Shown: positions 29,548 to 39,681, counted from the stretch's first letter. The stretch is DNA of 43,722 bases from Cytophagaceae bacterium (GCA_947486835.1 CANKVC010000002.1:1-43722); one strand, 5' to 3'. Translations and numbers: made by a program. Notes: a model not told the origin generated them from the sequence alone.

Positions 29548-30309
29548 ATGCAATTAGTTCTTCCTGCTTTTATACTTCATTGGTATATTTCATTATTTAG
29601 CCAAACCTTTTTCCTTCATCGGTATTCAGCGCACAAAATGTTCGTTATGAATAAATTTTGGGAAAAATTCTTTTACTTCTTAACCTATCTATCTCAAGGA
29701 TCTTCTTTTTTAAGTCCAAGAGCCTATGCCATCTTGCATAGAATGCATCACGCTTTTTCTGACACCAAAAAAGATCCTCATTCACCCATGTTTTCGAGCA
29801 ATGTCTTTATGATGATGTGGAAAACGAAGGATATTTACAATGCAGTGTTAAACAGGAAAAGCAACGTTGAGGAACGATTTGAGCATGATTATCCAGTGTC
29901 TAAAACGATTGAAAAAATAGGGGATTCTTGGATTTCTCGTGTTGGCTGGGGTGTGGCGTATGCCTCATTTTATATTTTTGCCTACATTCAATTTGATATG
30001 CATTGGTTATTTTTCCTATTATTACCTGTGCATTTTTTGATGGGTCCCGTACATGGAGCGATTGTAAATTGGTCAGGACATAAATATGGATACCAAAATT
30101 ATGACAACCATGATCATTCTAAAAATTCATTGGTATTTGATGTAATAATGATGGGTGAATTATTCCAAAATAATCATCACAAATTGCCTAACCAAGTGAA
30201 TTTTGCTTCCAAATGGTTTGAGTTTGATCCTACATATCCTTTGATAAAAATATTAACGTGGCTGAAAATAATCAAGCCCAATATCAAACCGGCAGACGCT
30301 AAATTTTAA
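29548..30309 (+). CDS. acyl-CoA/fatty acid desaturase
   Basis: 253 aa, TM segments; His boxes HRYSAH, HRMHHAF, NNHHK. Confidence 0.9.
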   Translation: MQLVLPAFILHWYISLFSQTFFLHRYSAHKMFVMNKFWEKFFYFLTYLSQGSSFLSPRAYAILHRMHHAFSDTKKDPHSPMFSSNVFMMMWKTKDIYNAVLNRKSNVEERFEHDYPVSKTIEKIGDSWISRVGWGVAYASFYIFAYIQFDMHWLFFLLLPVHFLMGPVHGAIVNWSGHKYGYQNYDNHDHSKNSLVFDVIMMGELFQNNHHKLPNQVNFASKWFEFDPTYPLIKILTWLKIIKPNIKPADAKF

Positions 30310-30316
30310 AATATTC

Positions 30317-30346
30317 AAAAGCCCTTTAACGAGGGCTTTTTATATT
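30317..30346. terminator. terminator between convergent desaturase and E2 genes, possibly bidirectional
   Basis: AAAAGCCCT-TTAACG-AGGGCTTTT stem with T-rich 3' flank; overlaps the 3' end of the E2 gene. Confidence 0.75.
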
Positions 30347-31608
30347 TTTTCAGGGTAGTTGAATTTCTCTAAGTAATCAGATACTCTTTTCAAGAAACCT
30401 CCTCCTAGATTACCGTCAATAATCCGATGGTCATAAGAGTGGGAAATAAACATTTTTTGACGTACTTCGATTGAATCGCCTTCTGGCCGACTCACTACTG
30501 AAGCCTTTTTTTCAATTAAGCCAAAAGCTAAAATACCAACTTGAGGTTGGACGATAATGGGAGTACCCATTAAATTACCAAAGGAACCAATATTAGATAT
30601 TGAAAAAGTACCACCTTCTAAATCGGCTGGCTTCAGTTTATTTAACCTTGCTCGGTTCGACAAATCATTTACTTTTTTAGTTAGATCTACTAATGATAAT
30701 TTATCTACTTCGTGAATAACAGGTACAATTAAGTTGCCATTAGGTAATGCTACAGCCATGCCAATATTAATTTGGGCATGTTGGACAATGAAATTCCCCT
30801 CGACTGATATATTCATTCCAGGGAAATCCTTAATAGCCAAAGCTGTTGCCATAAATAATAATGGAGTATATGTAATGGGCTCTTTATACTTTTCTTGGAA
30901 TTTGATTTTGTTTTTTTCACGCCACTGAACCATAGCGGTCATATCAGTTTCTAGAAATGAAGTGACGTGAGGAGAAATCCTTTTGGAATCAAGCATTCTT
31001 TCGGCAATCATTTTCCGCATTCGATCCATTTCAAAAACTTCATCGCCCGGTAAACGCAAACCAGTTCCTTGGCTTAAGGTACCTGAAGCTATGACTCTTT
31101 TTGAATTTCGAATAGCAATGTAATTCAATACATCCTTTTTGGTCACTCGATTATCTAAACCTGAGCCTACAATTTCACTCAATTCACGCTGAGATACTTT
31201 TTCTTGTTGGCATATTTGCTTAATCAATGGCGAAATCCAAGGATTGGATTGACCCGAATTTGAGTTAAAATTACCCAGTGAAAGATCTGTCAAATTAGAA
31301 AGAGTCAGATCTTCAATGATGGAATTGGATTCAGCGTTAATTACTAAAGAACTCGAATCTTGGGTAACAACGGAGTCTATAATACAAATGGGTTTGCCAA
31401 TTTCAGCGATACTACCTATAGGAACCAAAACTTTTTTCAAATAACCCGCTATAGGAGAGGGTACCTCAGTGTCAATTTTATCCGTGGCTACTTCGACAAT
31501 AAATTCATCTGCTTCAACATAATCACCAGGCTGTTTTAACCAATTTAAAACAGTAGCTTCCATGATACTTTCACCCATTTTGGGCATTATTATTTCCGTT
31601 ATAGCCAT
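30340..31608 (-). CDS. 2-oxo acid dehydrogenase E2 (dihydrolipoamide acyltransferase)
   Basis: 422 aa; lipoyl domain EVATDKIDTEVPSPIAGYL, peripheral subunit-binding domain, catalytic SHSYDHRIIDGNLGG. Confidence 0.94.
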   Translation of the reverse strand: MAITEIIMPKMGESIMEATVLNWLKQPGDYVEADEFIVEVATDKIDTEVPSPIAGYLKKVLVPIGSIAEIGKPICIIDSVVTQDSSSLVINAESNSIIEDLTLSNLTDLSLGNFNSNSGQSNPWISPLIKQICQQEKVSQRELSEIVGSGLDNRVTKKDVLNYIAIRNSKRVIASGTLSQGTGLRLPGDEVFEMDRMRKMIAERMLDSKRISPHVTSFLETDMTAMVQWREKNKIKFQEKYKEPITYTPLLFMATALAIKDFPGMNISVEGNFIVQHAQINIGMAVALPNGNLIVPVIHEVDKLSLVDLTKKVNDLSNRARLNKLKPADLEGGTFSISNIGSFGNLMGTPIIVQPQVGILAFGLIEKKASVVSRPEGDSIEVRQKMFISHSYDHRIIDGNLGGGFLKRVSDYLEKFNYPEKI

Positions 31609-31612
31609 AATA

Positions 31613-32863
31613 CTAAGATAAATCTTTTAATAAATATCGCCTAATCAAATTCAATGAATTTAAAGAGGTCATATGTATATTTTGCATACGATTCCCGCCC
31701 AATTGTAGCTTTCTTGTGATTACTTCTCCTTCAGAAGCTAGAGCAATCCAGACAGTACCTACCGGTTTTTCAATACTTCCTCCCGTTGGGCCAGCAATAC
31801 CAGAAGTTGCCATTCCATAGGTCGTATTAAATTTTTCTCTAATTGACTTAGCCATAGCAGTTACACAAGATTCACTCACTGCTCCATCTTTATTTAAAAT
31901 AGAATCTGAAACATGCAGAATTTCTTTTTTTATCTCATTGGAATATGAAATCACACCACCCATAAAATACTCGGAACAACCTGAAATTTGGGTGAATTGA
32001 TGAGATAAATGTCCTCCAGTACAACTTTCAGCAACAGCAATCGTTGACTTATTTTTAATTAATAAATGGCCGACCACTTCCGCAATTTCATCCTTTTCAT
32101 ATCCAAAAATAAAGGAATTAATCATGGGGCGTAATAGAGCTATTTGCTCTTCTACATTGGCTTTTAATCCTTCAAGGTCATCTCCAAAAGCCGTAAGTCG
32201 AAGCTTTACAATTCCAAGAGATGGCAAATAGGCTAGTTTAATGTGTTTGGGAAGTGATAATTCCCAATCTTGAATTAAATCCGATAAATAAGATTCACCT
32301 ATACCAATCGTTTTTATTACTTTATGGTAAATAATTGGGGTCTTAAAATGTGAAATCAATTTTGGAATAACCTCATTTTCCATGATAGCTTTCATCTCAA
32401 AAGGAACTCCAGGCATCGAGATCCAAATTACTCCAAATTCATCAAACCACATACAAGGAGCAGTACCTTGATTATTGGGAATAAATTGAGCTTTAGTAGG
32501 CAATAGCGCTTGATCTCGATTAATATCTGATAATTCACGCCCACGTTTTAAGAAAAATTCGGTGACATCTTTTAAGGCATCCTCATTCATCTCTAGTGAG
32601 CAATGAAAGAAATCAGCTAATACTTTTTTCGTTAAATCATCTTTCGTTGGTCCAAGACCTCCGGTAATGAAAACCACATCTGCCCTAGATTTAGATTCAT
32701 TTAGAATGGTCGTTATTTCTTCAGCAGAATCACCAACCGACGACTTTCGAATCGTTTTAATCCCTAATTTATCTAACTCAAAACTGATCCATTGGGTGTT
32801 CGTGTCCAATATTTGACCATAAAGAATCTCATCCCCAATTGTAATAATTTCTGCTCGAACCAT
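31613..32863 (-). CDS. cinA: competence/damage-inducible protein A (CinA family; nicotinamide-nucleotide amidase domain)
   Basis: 416 aa; EIITIGDEILYGQILDTNTQWIS, FITGGLGPTKDDLTKKVLA, TIAVAESCTGGHLSHQFTQISGCSEYFMGGVISYSNEIK. Confidence 0.95.
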   Translation of the reverse strand: MVRAEIITIGDEILYGQILDTNTQWISFELDKLGIKTIRKSSVGDSAEEITTILNESKSRADVVFITGGLGPTKDDLTKKVLADFFHCSLEMNEDALKDVTEFFLKRGRELSDINRDQALLPTKAQFIPNNQGTAPCMWFDEFGVIWISMPGVPFEMKAIMENEVIPKLISHFKTPIIYHKVIKTIGIGESYLSDLIQDWELSLPKHIKLAYLPSLGIVKLRLTAFGDDLEGLKANVEEQIALLRPMINSFIFGYEKDEIAEVVGHLLIKNKSTIAVAESCTGGHLSHQFTQISGCSEYFMGGVISYSNEIKKEILHVSDSILNKDGAVSESCVTAMAKSIREKFNTTYGMATSGIAGPTGGSIEKPVGTVWIALASEGEVITRKLQLGGNRMQNIHMTSLNSLNLIRRYLLKDLS

Positions 32864-32944
32864 TAAGTTTTCTTACTTTTGTACGAAAATACGGATTATT
32901 TGGGATTGAATAACACCCAAGAATTGAAAAAGCACCCATAATAA

Positions 32945-33298
32945 ATGAAACACTCAGAAATAAATTTCAAAATCCAATTGGATGATCAAAATATTCCCGA
33001 AAATATTACTTGGTCAGCTACCGACAACCCAAACGAAGGCATAGAAGAAACCAAAGCAATATTAGTGGCGACATGGGATCCCTATCACAAAGGCACATTG
33101 ACTTTGCCCTTATGGACAAAAGACATGGAGGTATTGGACATGAAACGTTTTTTTATTGAGATCATGGGAACGGTATCAGAAGCATCTCTTCAAGCAACCG
33201 GAGATCAATATTTTTCACAAGAAATTGAACAAGTGTGTCGGACTCTGTCTTCGCATTTACAAAAAGAAATTTTAGAAGCTGAAAAGGGTGCAAAATAG
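32945..33298 (+). CDS. gldC: gliding motility protein GldC
   Basis: 117 aa; SEINFKIQLDDQNIPENITWSATDNPNEGIEETKAILVATWDPYHKGTLTLPLWTKDMEV matches the GldC family by eye. Confidence 0.88.
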   Translation: MKHSEINFKIQLDDQNIPENITWSATDNPNEGIEETKAILVATWDPYHKGTLTLPLWTKDMEVLDMKRFFIEIMGTVSEASLQATGDQYFSQEIEQVCRTLSSHLQKEILEAEKGAK

Positions 33299-33304
33299 AA
33301 GACG

Positions 33305-34348
33305 ATGAAATTTATTAAACATTTGATTATTCTAATCGCCTTAAGTCACCTATCCTGGGGACAAAAAGGGATTAATTTTATTAAAACAAGCAATTTTAAT
33401 GCGGCAGTAAATGCAGCTAAACAACAAAATAAATTACTTTTTGTTGAGGCTTATGCACCCGATTGCCATGTTTGTATGGCGTTCAAGGGAACCTTTGCTC
33501 AACCTCAAGTGGGCAATGTTTACAACACTAATTTCATAAACTTCCAATTGGATGTCAATAACCCTGACAATCTTGCTATCCTTAAAAAGTATAAAATTAT
33601 TCTTAATGCGACGCCAACTTTCATTTTTTTTGAACCTAAAACGATGAAGGTGGTTCAAGTAAAGGCTTTTGGCGAAAAAGATAATTCAGTCATTAGCGTA
33701 AATCTAATTGGCCAAAAAGCAGCTAACCCACAAGAGCAAGTAGGTAGTTTTCCTGTAAAATTCAAATCAGGTGATCGCAATCCTGCATTTTTATTGAACT
33801 ATGCTCAATATGCTAGAATAATGGGAGATACGTTGACCAACATTAAGATGATGAATGAATATGCTAAGGTATTGCCAACAAATCAATACGTGACCCAAAG
33901 CACTTTAAATATTCTTCAAACGGTCATGATGAACCATGACAATGAATTATTTGATTATTTTGTCACTCATTTATCTGATTATAACAAAGCATTTGACCCT
34001 AATATGGTTCGAATGATTTATGAAAATATCTTTCAAATTGTACTAACTTCTCAAATAAATAATTTGAATTCTAAAAGTATTTCGAAGATAAAAAGTCAAA
34101 TGAAAACGACTGGAATGGATCCCGGTGGCATTATTAGAAGAACTTGGTTAGCAGAGAGCAACCTATATTTCAAGCAAAAAAATGCAGCGGCGGGAATAAA
34201 AGTAATTCAAAATTTAATCAATGTTTTGCCTAACGCTCCTGGTCCTAAAGAATACCAATATTTATGCGATTATGTGAAAAGCAAAACGACCGATAAAAAG
34301 GCATTAAAATACGCACAAGTCAATTGGTGTAAATTTGGTCTCCGGTAA
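33305..34348 (+). CDS. secreted thioredoxin-fold protein with CxxC motif
   Basis: 347 aa; signal peptide MKFIKHLIILIALSHLSWGQ; LLFVEAYAPDCHVCMAFKGTFAQPQV, NATPTFIFFEP. Confidence 0.8.
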   Translation: MKFIKHLIILIALSHLSWGQKGINFIKTSNFNAAVNAAKQQNKLLFVEAYAPDCHVCMAFKGTFAQPQVGNVYNTNFINFQLDVNNPDNLAILKKYKIILNATPTFIFFEPKTMKVVQVKAFGEKDNSVISVNLIGQKAANPQEQVGSFPVKFKSGDRNPAFLLNYAQYARIMGDTLTNIKMMNEYAKVLPTNQYVTQSTLNILQTVMMNHDNELFDYFVTHLSDYNKAFDPNMVRMIYENIFQIVLTSQINNLNSKSISKIKSQMKTTGMDPGGIIRRTWLAESNLYFKQKNAAAGIKVIQNLINVLPNAPGPKEYQYLCDYVKSKTTDKKALKYAQVNWCKFGLR

Positions 34349-34537
34349 TTAGCGAAGAAAGGCTCGGTCCACCATCACCAAAACACAAAATAAAAACATC
34401 ACGATTGATATTTTATTAATGGTATGCATGGTTCTAATATTGAAATTAGTAGGTGCACCAGGCTTTGGTTTTTTGAATACTCTAACAAAATATGTAAAGA
34501 CCTCCGTTAGATTAAATTGTTCTTTAAGTCTGCTCAT
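34349..34537 (-). CDS. small single-TM hypothetical protein
   Basis: 62 aa from internal Met (ORF track starts 34573): MSRLKEQFNLTEVFTYFVRVFKKPKPGAPTNFNIRTMHTINKISIVMFLFCVLVMVDRAFLR, one C-terminal TM helix; abuts ispG. Confidence 0.6.
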   Translation of the reverse strand: MSRLKEQFNLTEVFTYFVRVFKKPKPGAPTNFNIRTMHTINKISIVMFLFCVLVMVDRAFLR

Positions 34538-34541
34538 GATT

Positions 34542-36542
34542 TTAGTTTTCAGGGGCGTCCTTCCAGTCGCCATGGTCTTTAATAAGTTGGATTAATTCGT
34601 CAACGGCCAAATGCGCCGGTACTGATTTTTTTATCACATTTTGGCCCTTATACAGCGCTATTTTATCTTTTCCTGTTCCTACATACCCATAATCCGCATC
34701 TGCCATTTCCCCAGGCCCATTAACGATACAACCCATAATGCCAATTTTAATCCCCTTTAAATGATCTGTTACTTGACGAATCTTTGCCGTGGTTTCTTGA
34801 AGGTCAAATAAAGTTCTTCCACATGAAGGGCATGAAATATATTCCGTTTTTGATATCCTAACCCGACTAGCCTGTAAAGTACCAAAACTAATTGAATTAC
34901 GAAGCGCATGGGTATTTTTGACACCTGAACTAGATATCATGATGCCATCACCTAATCCGTCTATTAATAATGCTCCCGCATCTGTAGGTGCATAAATCTG
35001 TAATTGTTCATCTGTTACATCCTGGTAGTCCAATTGAATAATCACAGGATGTTCAATGGAATGATCTATTAAATCATAAAATGCGCGTCGTATTTCCGGC
35101 ATTTTATGCTCATTTAAGGAGTGTAAAATAATAACTACATTTTTCTCAATTTTTAACTTATTTAAAATGCTTAGGTCGCCAATAAGACTGGCCGCATTTA
35201 TTTTAATGAAATTAATGTTGGGGTGTTTACTCGTGGACTCACACCACTCATCCCAGGTAAACTGTGGATATATCGTGTTAATTTGCTGTGTCATCCAAAC
35301 GGAAGCGGATTGAATTTGCCTTAATCCATTTGGAAGCATAAACGGAATATTCTGATCTCCCGTAAAAATGTAATCGGCACCTAAATCATTCATGGCCCAT
35401 TTATCAGGCTCTGGTAAATAAAAATGACCTATGGATTTTAAATCATCCATGGACAAATCAGCAATGGTTGAAAAATCGGCAATGACACGAGGTACTTGCT
35501 TGCCACCGAAATTTAAAACTTCATTTGAATGACGTCTTTCGTAATAGAATGGGTGAATAGGAGAGTCAAAAGAATCAGTCTTACCTTTCCATGGAAGAAT
35601 AGGATAAGATTTACTAGATCTATTCTGTAATCGACGAACCATTTCTTGCGCCACAGGAATTTCCAACTCAGGATCTTCGGTCAAAGAAACACGAATAGTA
35701 TCTCCTAGTCCATCTTCTAATAAAGTACCGATGCCCACGGCCGATTTAATACGACCATCTTCTCCTTCGCCAGCCTCAGTTACTCCCAAATGCAAAGGAT
35801 AAGCTTTAAATTCCCCTTCCTCTAATTTTTTACTAAGAAGTCTATATGCTTCCACCATCACTTGGGTATTGGAAGACTTCATCGATAATACAATGTTATA
35901 ATAATTTTCATCCTCACAGATACGCAAAAACTCTAAAGCAGATTCAACCATACCTAAAGGAGTATCGCCATACCTGCTTAAAATTCGGTCAGACAAAGAA
36001 CCATGATTAGTACCAATACGCATGGCAGTGCCATATTCTTTACAAATTTTCACTAAAGGCAAGAATTTATCTCGTATTCTTTCTAATTCCGATTGATAAG
36101 AAGCGTCAGTATAATCAATGACTTCAAATCGTTTTTTATCCGCGTAATTACCCGGGTTTATACGTACTTTTTCAACGATCCTAGCGGCTAATTCTGCCGC
36201 ATTGGGTGTAAAGTGAATATCCGCGACTAAAGGAGTTTGATATCCTCTTACACGAAGACCTTTGCGAATATTTTCTAAATTTTGTGCTTCCTTGACAGAT
36301 GGGGCAGTAATTCGAACGATCTCACATCCTGCATCAATCATTTTGATGGACTGATCAATGGATCCTTGCGTATCCATGGTATCAACGGTAGTCATTGATT
36401 GAACCCGAATGGGGAAATCAGAACCTATGAAAACATTTCCCACTTCGACTGGAATAGTATTTCTTCTTTTGTATGCAACAAGAGAATCTGCATACTTATT
36501 ACCGTCAGAAATTAATTTTATAATAGACGAATCCGTTGACAT
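34542..36542 (-). CDS. ispG: 4-hydroxy-3-methylbut-2-enyl diphosphate synthase, large (inserted-domain) form
   Basis: 666 aa; VGNVFIGSDFPIRVQSMTTVDTMDTQGSIDQ, YISCPSCGRTLFDLQETTAKIRQVTDHLKGIKIGIMGCIVNGPGEMADADYGYVG. Confidence 0.96.
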   Translation of the reverse strand: MSTDSSIIKLISDGNKYADSLVAYKRRNTIPVEVGNVFIGSDFPIRVQSMTTVDTMDTQGSIDQSIKMIDAGCEIVRITAPSVKEAQNLENIRKGLRVRGYQTPLVADIHFTPNAAELAARIVEKVRINPGNYADKKRFEVIDYTDASYQSELERIRDKFLPLVKICKEYGTAMRIGTNHGSLSDRILSRYGDTPLGMVESALEFLRICEDENYYNIVLSMKSSNTQVMVEAYRLLSKKLEEGEFKAYPLHLGVTEAGEGEDGRIKSAVGIGTLLEDGLGDTIRVSLTEDPELEIPVAQEMVRRLQNRSSKSYPILPWKGKTDSFDSPIHPFYYERRHSNEVLNFGGKQVPRVIADFSTIADLSMDDLKSIGHFYLPEPDKWAMNDLGADYIFTGDQNIPFMLPNGLRQIQSASVWMTQQINTIYPQFTWDEWCESTSKHPNINFIKINAASLIGDLSILNKLKIEKNVVIILHSLNEHKMPEIRRAFYDLIDHSIEHPVIIQLDYQDVTDEQLQIYAPTDAGALLIDGLGDGIMISSSGVKNTHALRNSISFGTLQASRVRISKTEYISCPSCGRTLFDLQETTAKIRQVTDHLKGIKIGIMGCIVNGPGEMADADYGYVGTGKDKIALYKGQNVIKKSVPAHLAVDELIQLIKDHGDWKDAPEN

Positions 36543-36562
36543 ACCTTATATTAAAACCAAAT

Positions 36563-36602
36563 TTACAAAAAAGCCTCATCAAATATATCATCAGATGAGG
36601 CT
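36563..36602 (-). terminator. Rho-independent terminator of the GH109-MFS operon (minus strand)
   Basis: AGCCTCATC-N13-GATGAGGCT; the minus transcript continues into TTTTTTGT. Confidence 0.7.
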
Positions 36603-36619
36603 CTAAAATAATGATTATA

Positions 36620-37822
36620 TTACCAAGAACTCTTTTTATGCCCAATTGTTGCATAAAAATAAATAAAAATATAGCAAGGGATCATAATCATATAAGCCTT
36701 TTGGGTATCACCAATTTGATCCGCAATCTTTCCATAAAGTAATGGCAACAAAGCTCCTCCCGAAATCATCATAATAATCAGAGCACTTCCTAATTTAGTG
36801 AATTTGCCTAATCCTTGAATCGCTAAAGGCCATAAAGCTGGCCACATTAATGCATTCGCTAATCCCAATAACGCTAAACACAACACCGAAGTAAAGCCTG
36901 TGAAGAAAATGGTACCAATAGAAAAAACAATCCCTAAAATGGCCGAATAATTCAAAGCTTTTTGTTGACTTAAGTATTTTGGAATAAAAAGTATTCCGAC
37001 GATATATCCAGCTAGCATACCATAAAGCGTGTAAGTAGTGAAAATTTTAGCTACATCTTTATCGAAACCTTGTGAAACTCCGTAATTAATGATGGTATCT
37101 CCGGCAATAACTTCTACGCCAACATATAAAAAGAAAGCAACTAGACCTAAGACAAGGTTAGGATAAGACCAAACACTATCTTTCACAGAGTCATTTTCTT
37201 GTTTTATTTCTTCGGCTTCTACTTCCGGTAAACTAGAAAACCAAACCCAAATGGCTAATGCGATCAGAATAACGGTCATAATGCCATATGGGGTAATCAC
37301 CGTGTTAAGCTTTTCGTTGCCAACTAATCCATTAGAAAGAAACAAGCCACCAAAAATAAATTGGCTTAAAATCCCCGCCACTTTATTACAAATTCCCATG
37401 ACAGAAATCCTTTTGGCCGCAGATTCACTGGGTCCTAAAATAGTCACATAGGGATTTGAGGCGGTTTGTAAAAGTGCTAAACCGGTTCCAATCACAAAAA
37501 GACCAAATAAAAACATCGGATAATTAGCCATTTTAGCGGCAGGAATAAATAAAAGCGTGCCTATAGCCATAGATAACAAGCCCAAGGACATTCCTCTTTT
37601 AAAACCTGTTTTCGCTAATACCCAAGAAGATGGGATCGCCATGACAAAATAGGAAATGAAAAAGGCAAAAGTGACTAATAAGGAATCAAAATTATTAAGT
37701 TGGAATGCGTCTTTAAAAAACGCAATCAAAACTGAATTGACCCAGGTAATAAAACCGAATACAAAAAAAAGTATCCCGATTATCATTAAAGGGCCATTCG
37801 AAGATTTAGAGTTAGTTGTCAT
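36620..37822 (-). CDS. sugar MFS transporter (FucP/GlcP FHS-like family)
   Basis: 400 aa, about 12 TM; FFVFGFITWVNSVLIAFFKDAFQL, LFVIGTGLALLQTASNPYVTILGP, ANALMWPALWPLAIQGLGKFTKLGSALIIMMISGGALLPLLYG. Confidence 0.92.
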   Translation of the reverse strand: MTTNSKSSNGPLMIIGILFFVFGFITWVNSVLIAFFKDAFQLNNFDSLLVTFAFFISYFVMAIPSSWVLAKTGFKRGMSLGLLSMAIGTLLFIPAAKMANYPMFLFGLFVIGTGLALLQTASNPYVTILGPSESAAKRISVMGICNKVAGILSQFIFGGLFLSNGLVGNEKLNTVITPYGIMTVILIALAIWVWFSSLPEVEAEEIKQENDSVKDSVWSYPNLVLGLVAFFLYVGVEVIAGDTIINYGVSQGFDKDVAKIFTTYTLYGMLAGYIVGILFIPKYLSQQKALNYSAILGIVFSIGTIFFTGFTSVLCLALLGLANALMWPALWPLAIQGLGKFTKLGSALIIMMISGGALLPLLYGKIADQIGDTQKAYMIMIPCYIFIYFYATIGHKKSSW

Positions 37823-37828
37823 ACGTTT

Positions 37829-39181
37829 TTAATAAGAGTCGTTTAGTGCAAATATAGGTTTATTTGTTTTCCATTTACCTCTGGTGAAGTCAGGTATTTT
37901 TATGGAAGCAGAATTTTTAGCAATGGATTGCTCAGATAAAGGAGCGATGGCTGACCATGCCGCTGCATCATATACGTCGATAGGAGGAGCCACCTTATTT
38001 TTAATCGCTTCAATAAACCCTCTTAATACGAAATAATCAATTCCGCCATGGCCTGCATTTTCAGCATCAGCGAAATGAGTCTTCCAAAGCGGATGGTCAT
38101 ATTTTTCTAAATAGGGCTTTGCATCATCCCATCGATGGGCTTTTGAAGATATCCCTTCAATGTAAATGGATTTATTATCTTCCATCCATAATCCTTTAGT
38201 TCCTTGGACCCGAAAGCCTAAAGAATAGGGGCGAGGAGAGTTCGTATCATGCGTTATTAAGATAGTTTCTCCATTTACGCACTTAATCATCGTTTGAACA
38301 ATGTCTCCACATTTAAAATTTACTTTTGCATTCGGGTGATCAGCACCACCTTTGTTTACAATATATTCATGAAGTCCCTGAGAAGGAGTGGCCATGGATG
38401 TCAAATAGGCAAATTGGTTTCCTCGGTTAATATTAAGCATCTCAGCCACCGGACCTAATCCATGAGTAGGATAAAGATCCCCATTACGGTCGATTGAATG
38501 TTGGGTTCTCCATTTCGCTTCTGAAAATCCTTTTTCCCCAAATTCAACACCTCCGCCATACGCCTGCGTCCCATTATTAAATTTAACTTCTCTAAGATCA
38601 TGCTGATATCCACATTGAACATGGTTTAGCGAGCCAAACATGCCCTGTCGAACCATATTTAATGTGGCTAACACATCTCGACGATAACATACATTTTCTA
38701 GAATCATACAATGAGACCCCGTTTTTTCAAACATATTAACTAGATCCCATGACTCCTGTAATTTAACGGTTGCTGATACCTCAACGCCCGCATATTTACC
38801 TTGTTTCATTACTTCCAAGGCCATTGGCACATGCCATTCCCAAGGTGTGGCAATGACAATTCCGTCAATATCGGATCGCTTAGCTAAGTTTTCAAAGTCT
38901 TGCTCATTCTTACCATAGATTGCAGGAGAAGGCCTACCTTTATCTGCAATCATTTTATTTGCAATGGCAATGGCCTTTGGGTCTATGTCACATATAGCGA
39001 CAATTTCCACATCTGTACGATACATGGCCATTTCCAAATGATTTTGTCCACGAAGTCCTACACCGATGAAACCTAAACGCACTTTTGTTTGTTCAGTTGG
39101 TAATCCTTTCAAAAATGTAGGAAAAAGTGCTGTAGAAGAGGAATAAATAAGGGAATTAGATAAAAATTTCCTTCGTTTCAT
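37829..39181 (-). CDS. Gfo/Idh/MocA-type glycoside hydrolase, GH109-like, with Tat-type signal
   Basis: 450 aa; MKRRKFLSNSLIYSSSTALFPTFL twin-arginine leader, GFIGVGLRGQNHLEMAM Rossmann motif, ENVCYRRDVLATLNMVRQGMFG, GYQHDLR, HSIDRNGDLYPTHGLGPVAEMLNINRGN. Confidence 0.85.
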   Translation of the reverse strand: MKRRKFLSNSLIYSSSTALFPTFLKGLPTEQTKVRLGFIGVGLRGQNHLEMAMYRTDVEIVAICDIDPKAIAIANKMIADKGRPSPAIYGKNEQDFENLAKRSDIDGIVIATPWEWHVPMALEVMKQGKYAGVEVSATVKLQESWDLVNMFEKTGSHCMILENVCYRRDVLATLNMVRQGMFGSLNHVQCGYQHDLREVKFNNGTQAYGGGVEFGEKGFSEAKWRTQHSIDRNGDLYPTHGLGPVAEMLNINRGNQFAYLTSMATPSQGLHEYIVNKGGADHPNAKVNFKCGDIVQTMIKCVNGETILITHDTNSPRPYSLGFRVQGTKGLWMEDNKSIYIEGISSKAHRWDDAKPYLEKYDHPLWKTHFADAENAGHGGIDYFVLRGFIEAIKNKVAPPIDVYDAAAWSAIAPLSEQSIAKNSASIKIPDFTRGKWKTNKPIFALNDSY

Positions 39182-39261
39182 TTAATTTTTTTTTGGTTTT
39201 AAGATATAGAATTGAAATTTAATTAAAATACTACATTAAATTTATAAGATTTTTTAAAATA

Positions 39262-39681
39262 ATGATGTTACAAAAAGTTAGCGTTTTCAGAAAAGAACAT
39301 TTTAATGCAGCCCATCGGTTACATAATCCCGATTGGTCAGCAGAAAAAAACAAGGAAGTATTTGGTTTGTGTAATAATGCCAACTACCATGGACATAATT
39401 ATGAATTAATTATTCAAATTACTGGAACAATTAATCCTGAAACGGGTTATGTCATCGACATGAAGGATTTATCCACTTTAGCCCAAGAAGAAGTGGTTAA
39501 AAAGTTTGATCACAAAAATTTGAATTTAGATGTACCAGAGTTTGAAAATTTAAATCCATCAGCAGAAAACATAGCTGTGGTTATCTATCATAAATTAAGA
39601 GTAAAAATTGCCGCTGAGTTAGACTTAAAAATTAGATTATATGAAACAGAACGAAATTTCGTTGAATTCCCTGCTTATTGA
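39262..39681 (+). CDS. 6-pyruvoyltetrahydropterin synthase/6-carboxytetrahydropterin synthase family (PTPS-II-like)
   Basis: 139 aa; FNAAHRLH, FGLCNNANYHGHNYELIIQITG, FDHKNLNLDVPEF, PSAENIAVVIYHKL, RLYETERNFVEF. Confidence 0.93.
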   Translation: MMLQKVSVFRKEHFNAAHRLHNPDWSAEKNKEVFGLCNNANYHGHNYELIIQITGTINPETGYVIDMKDLSTLAQEEVVKKFDHKNLNLDVPEFENLNPSAENIAVVIYHKLRVKIAAELDLKIRLYETERNFVEFPAY

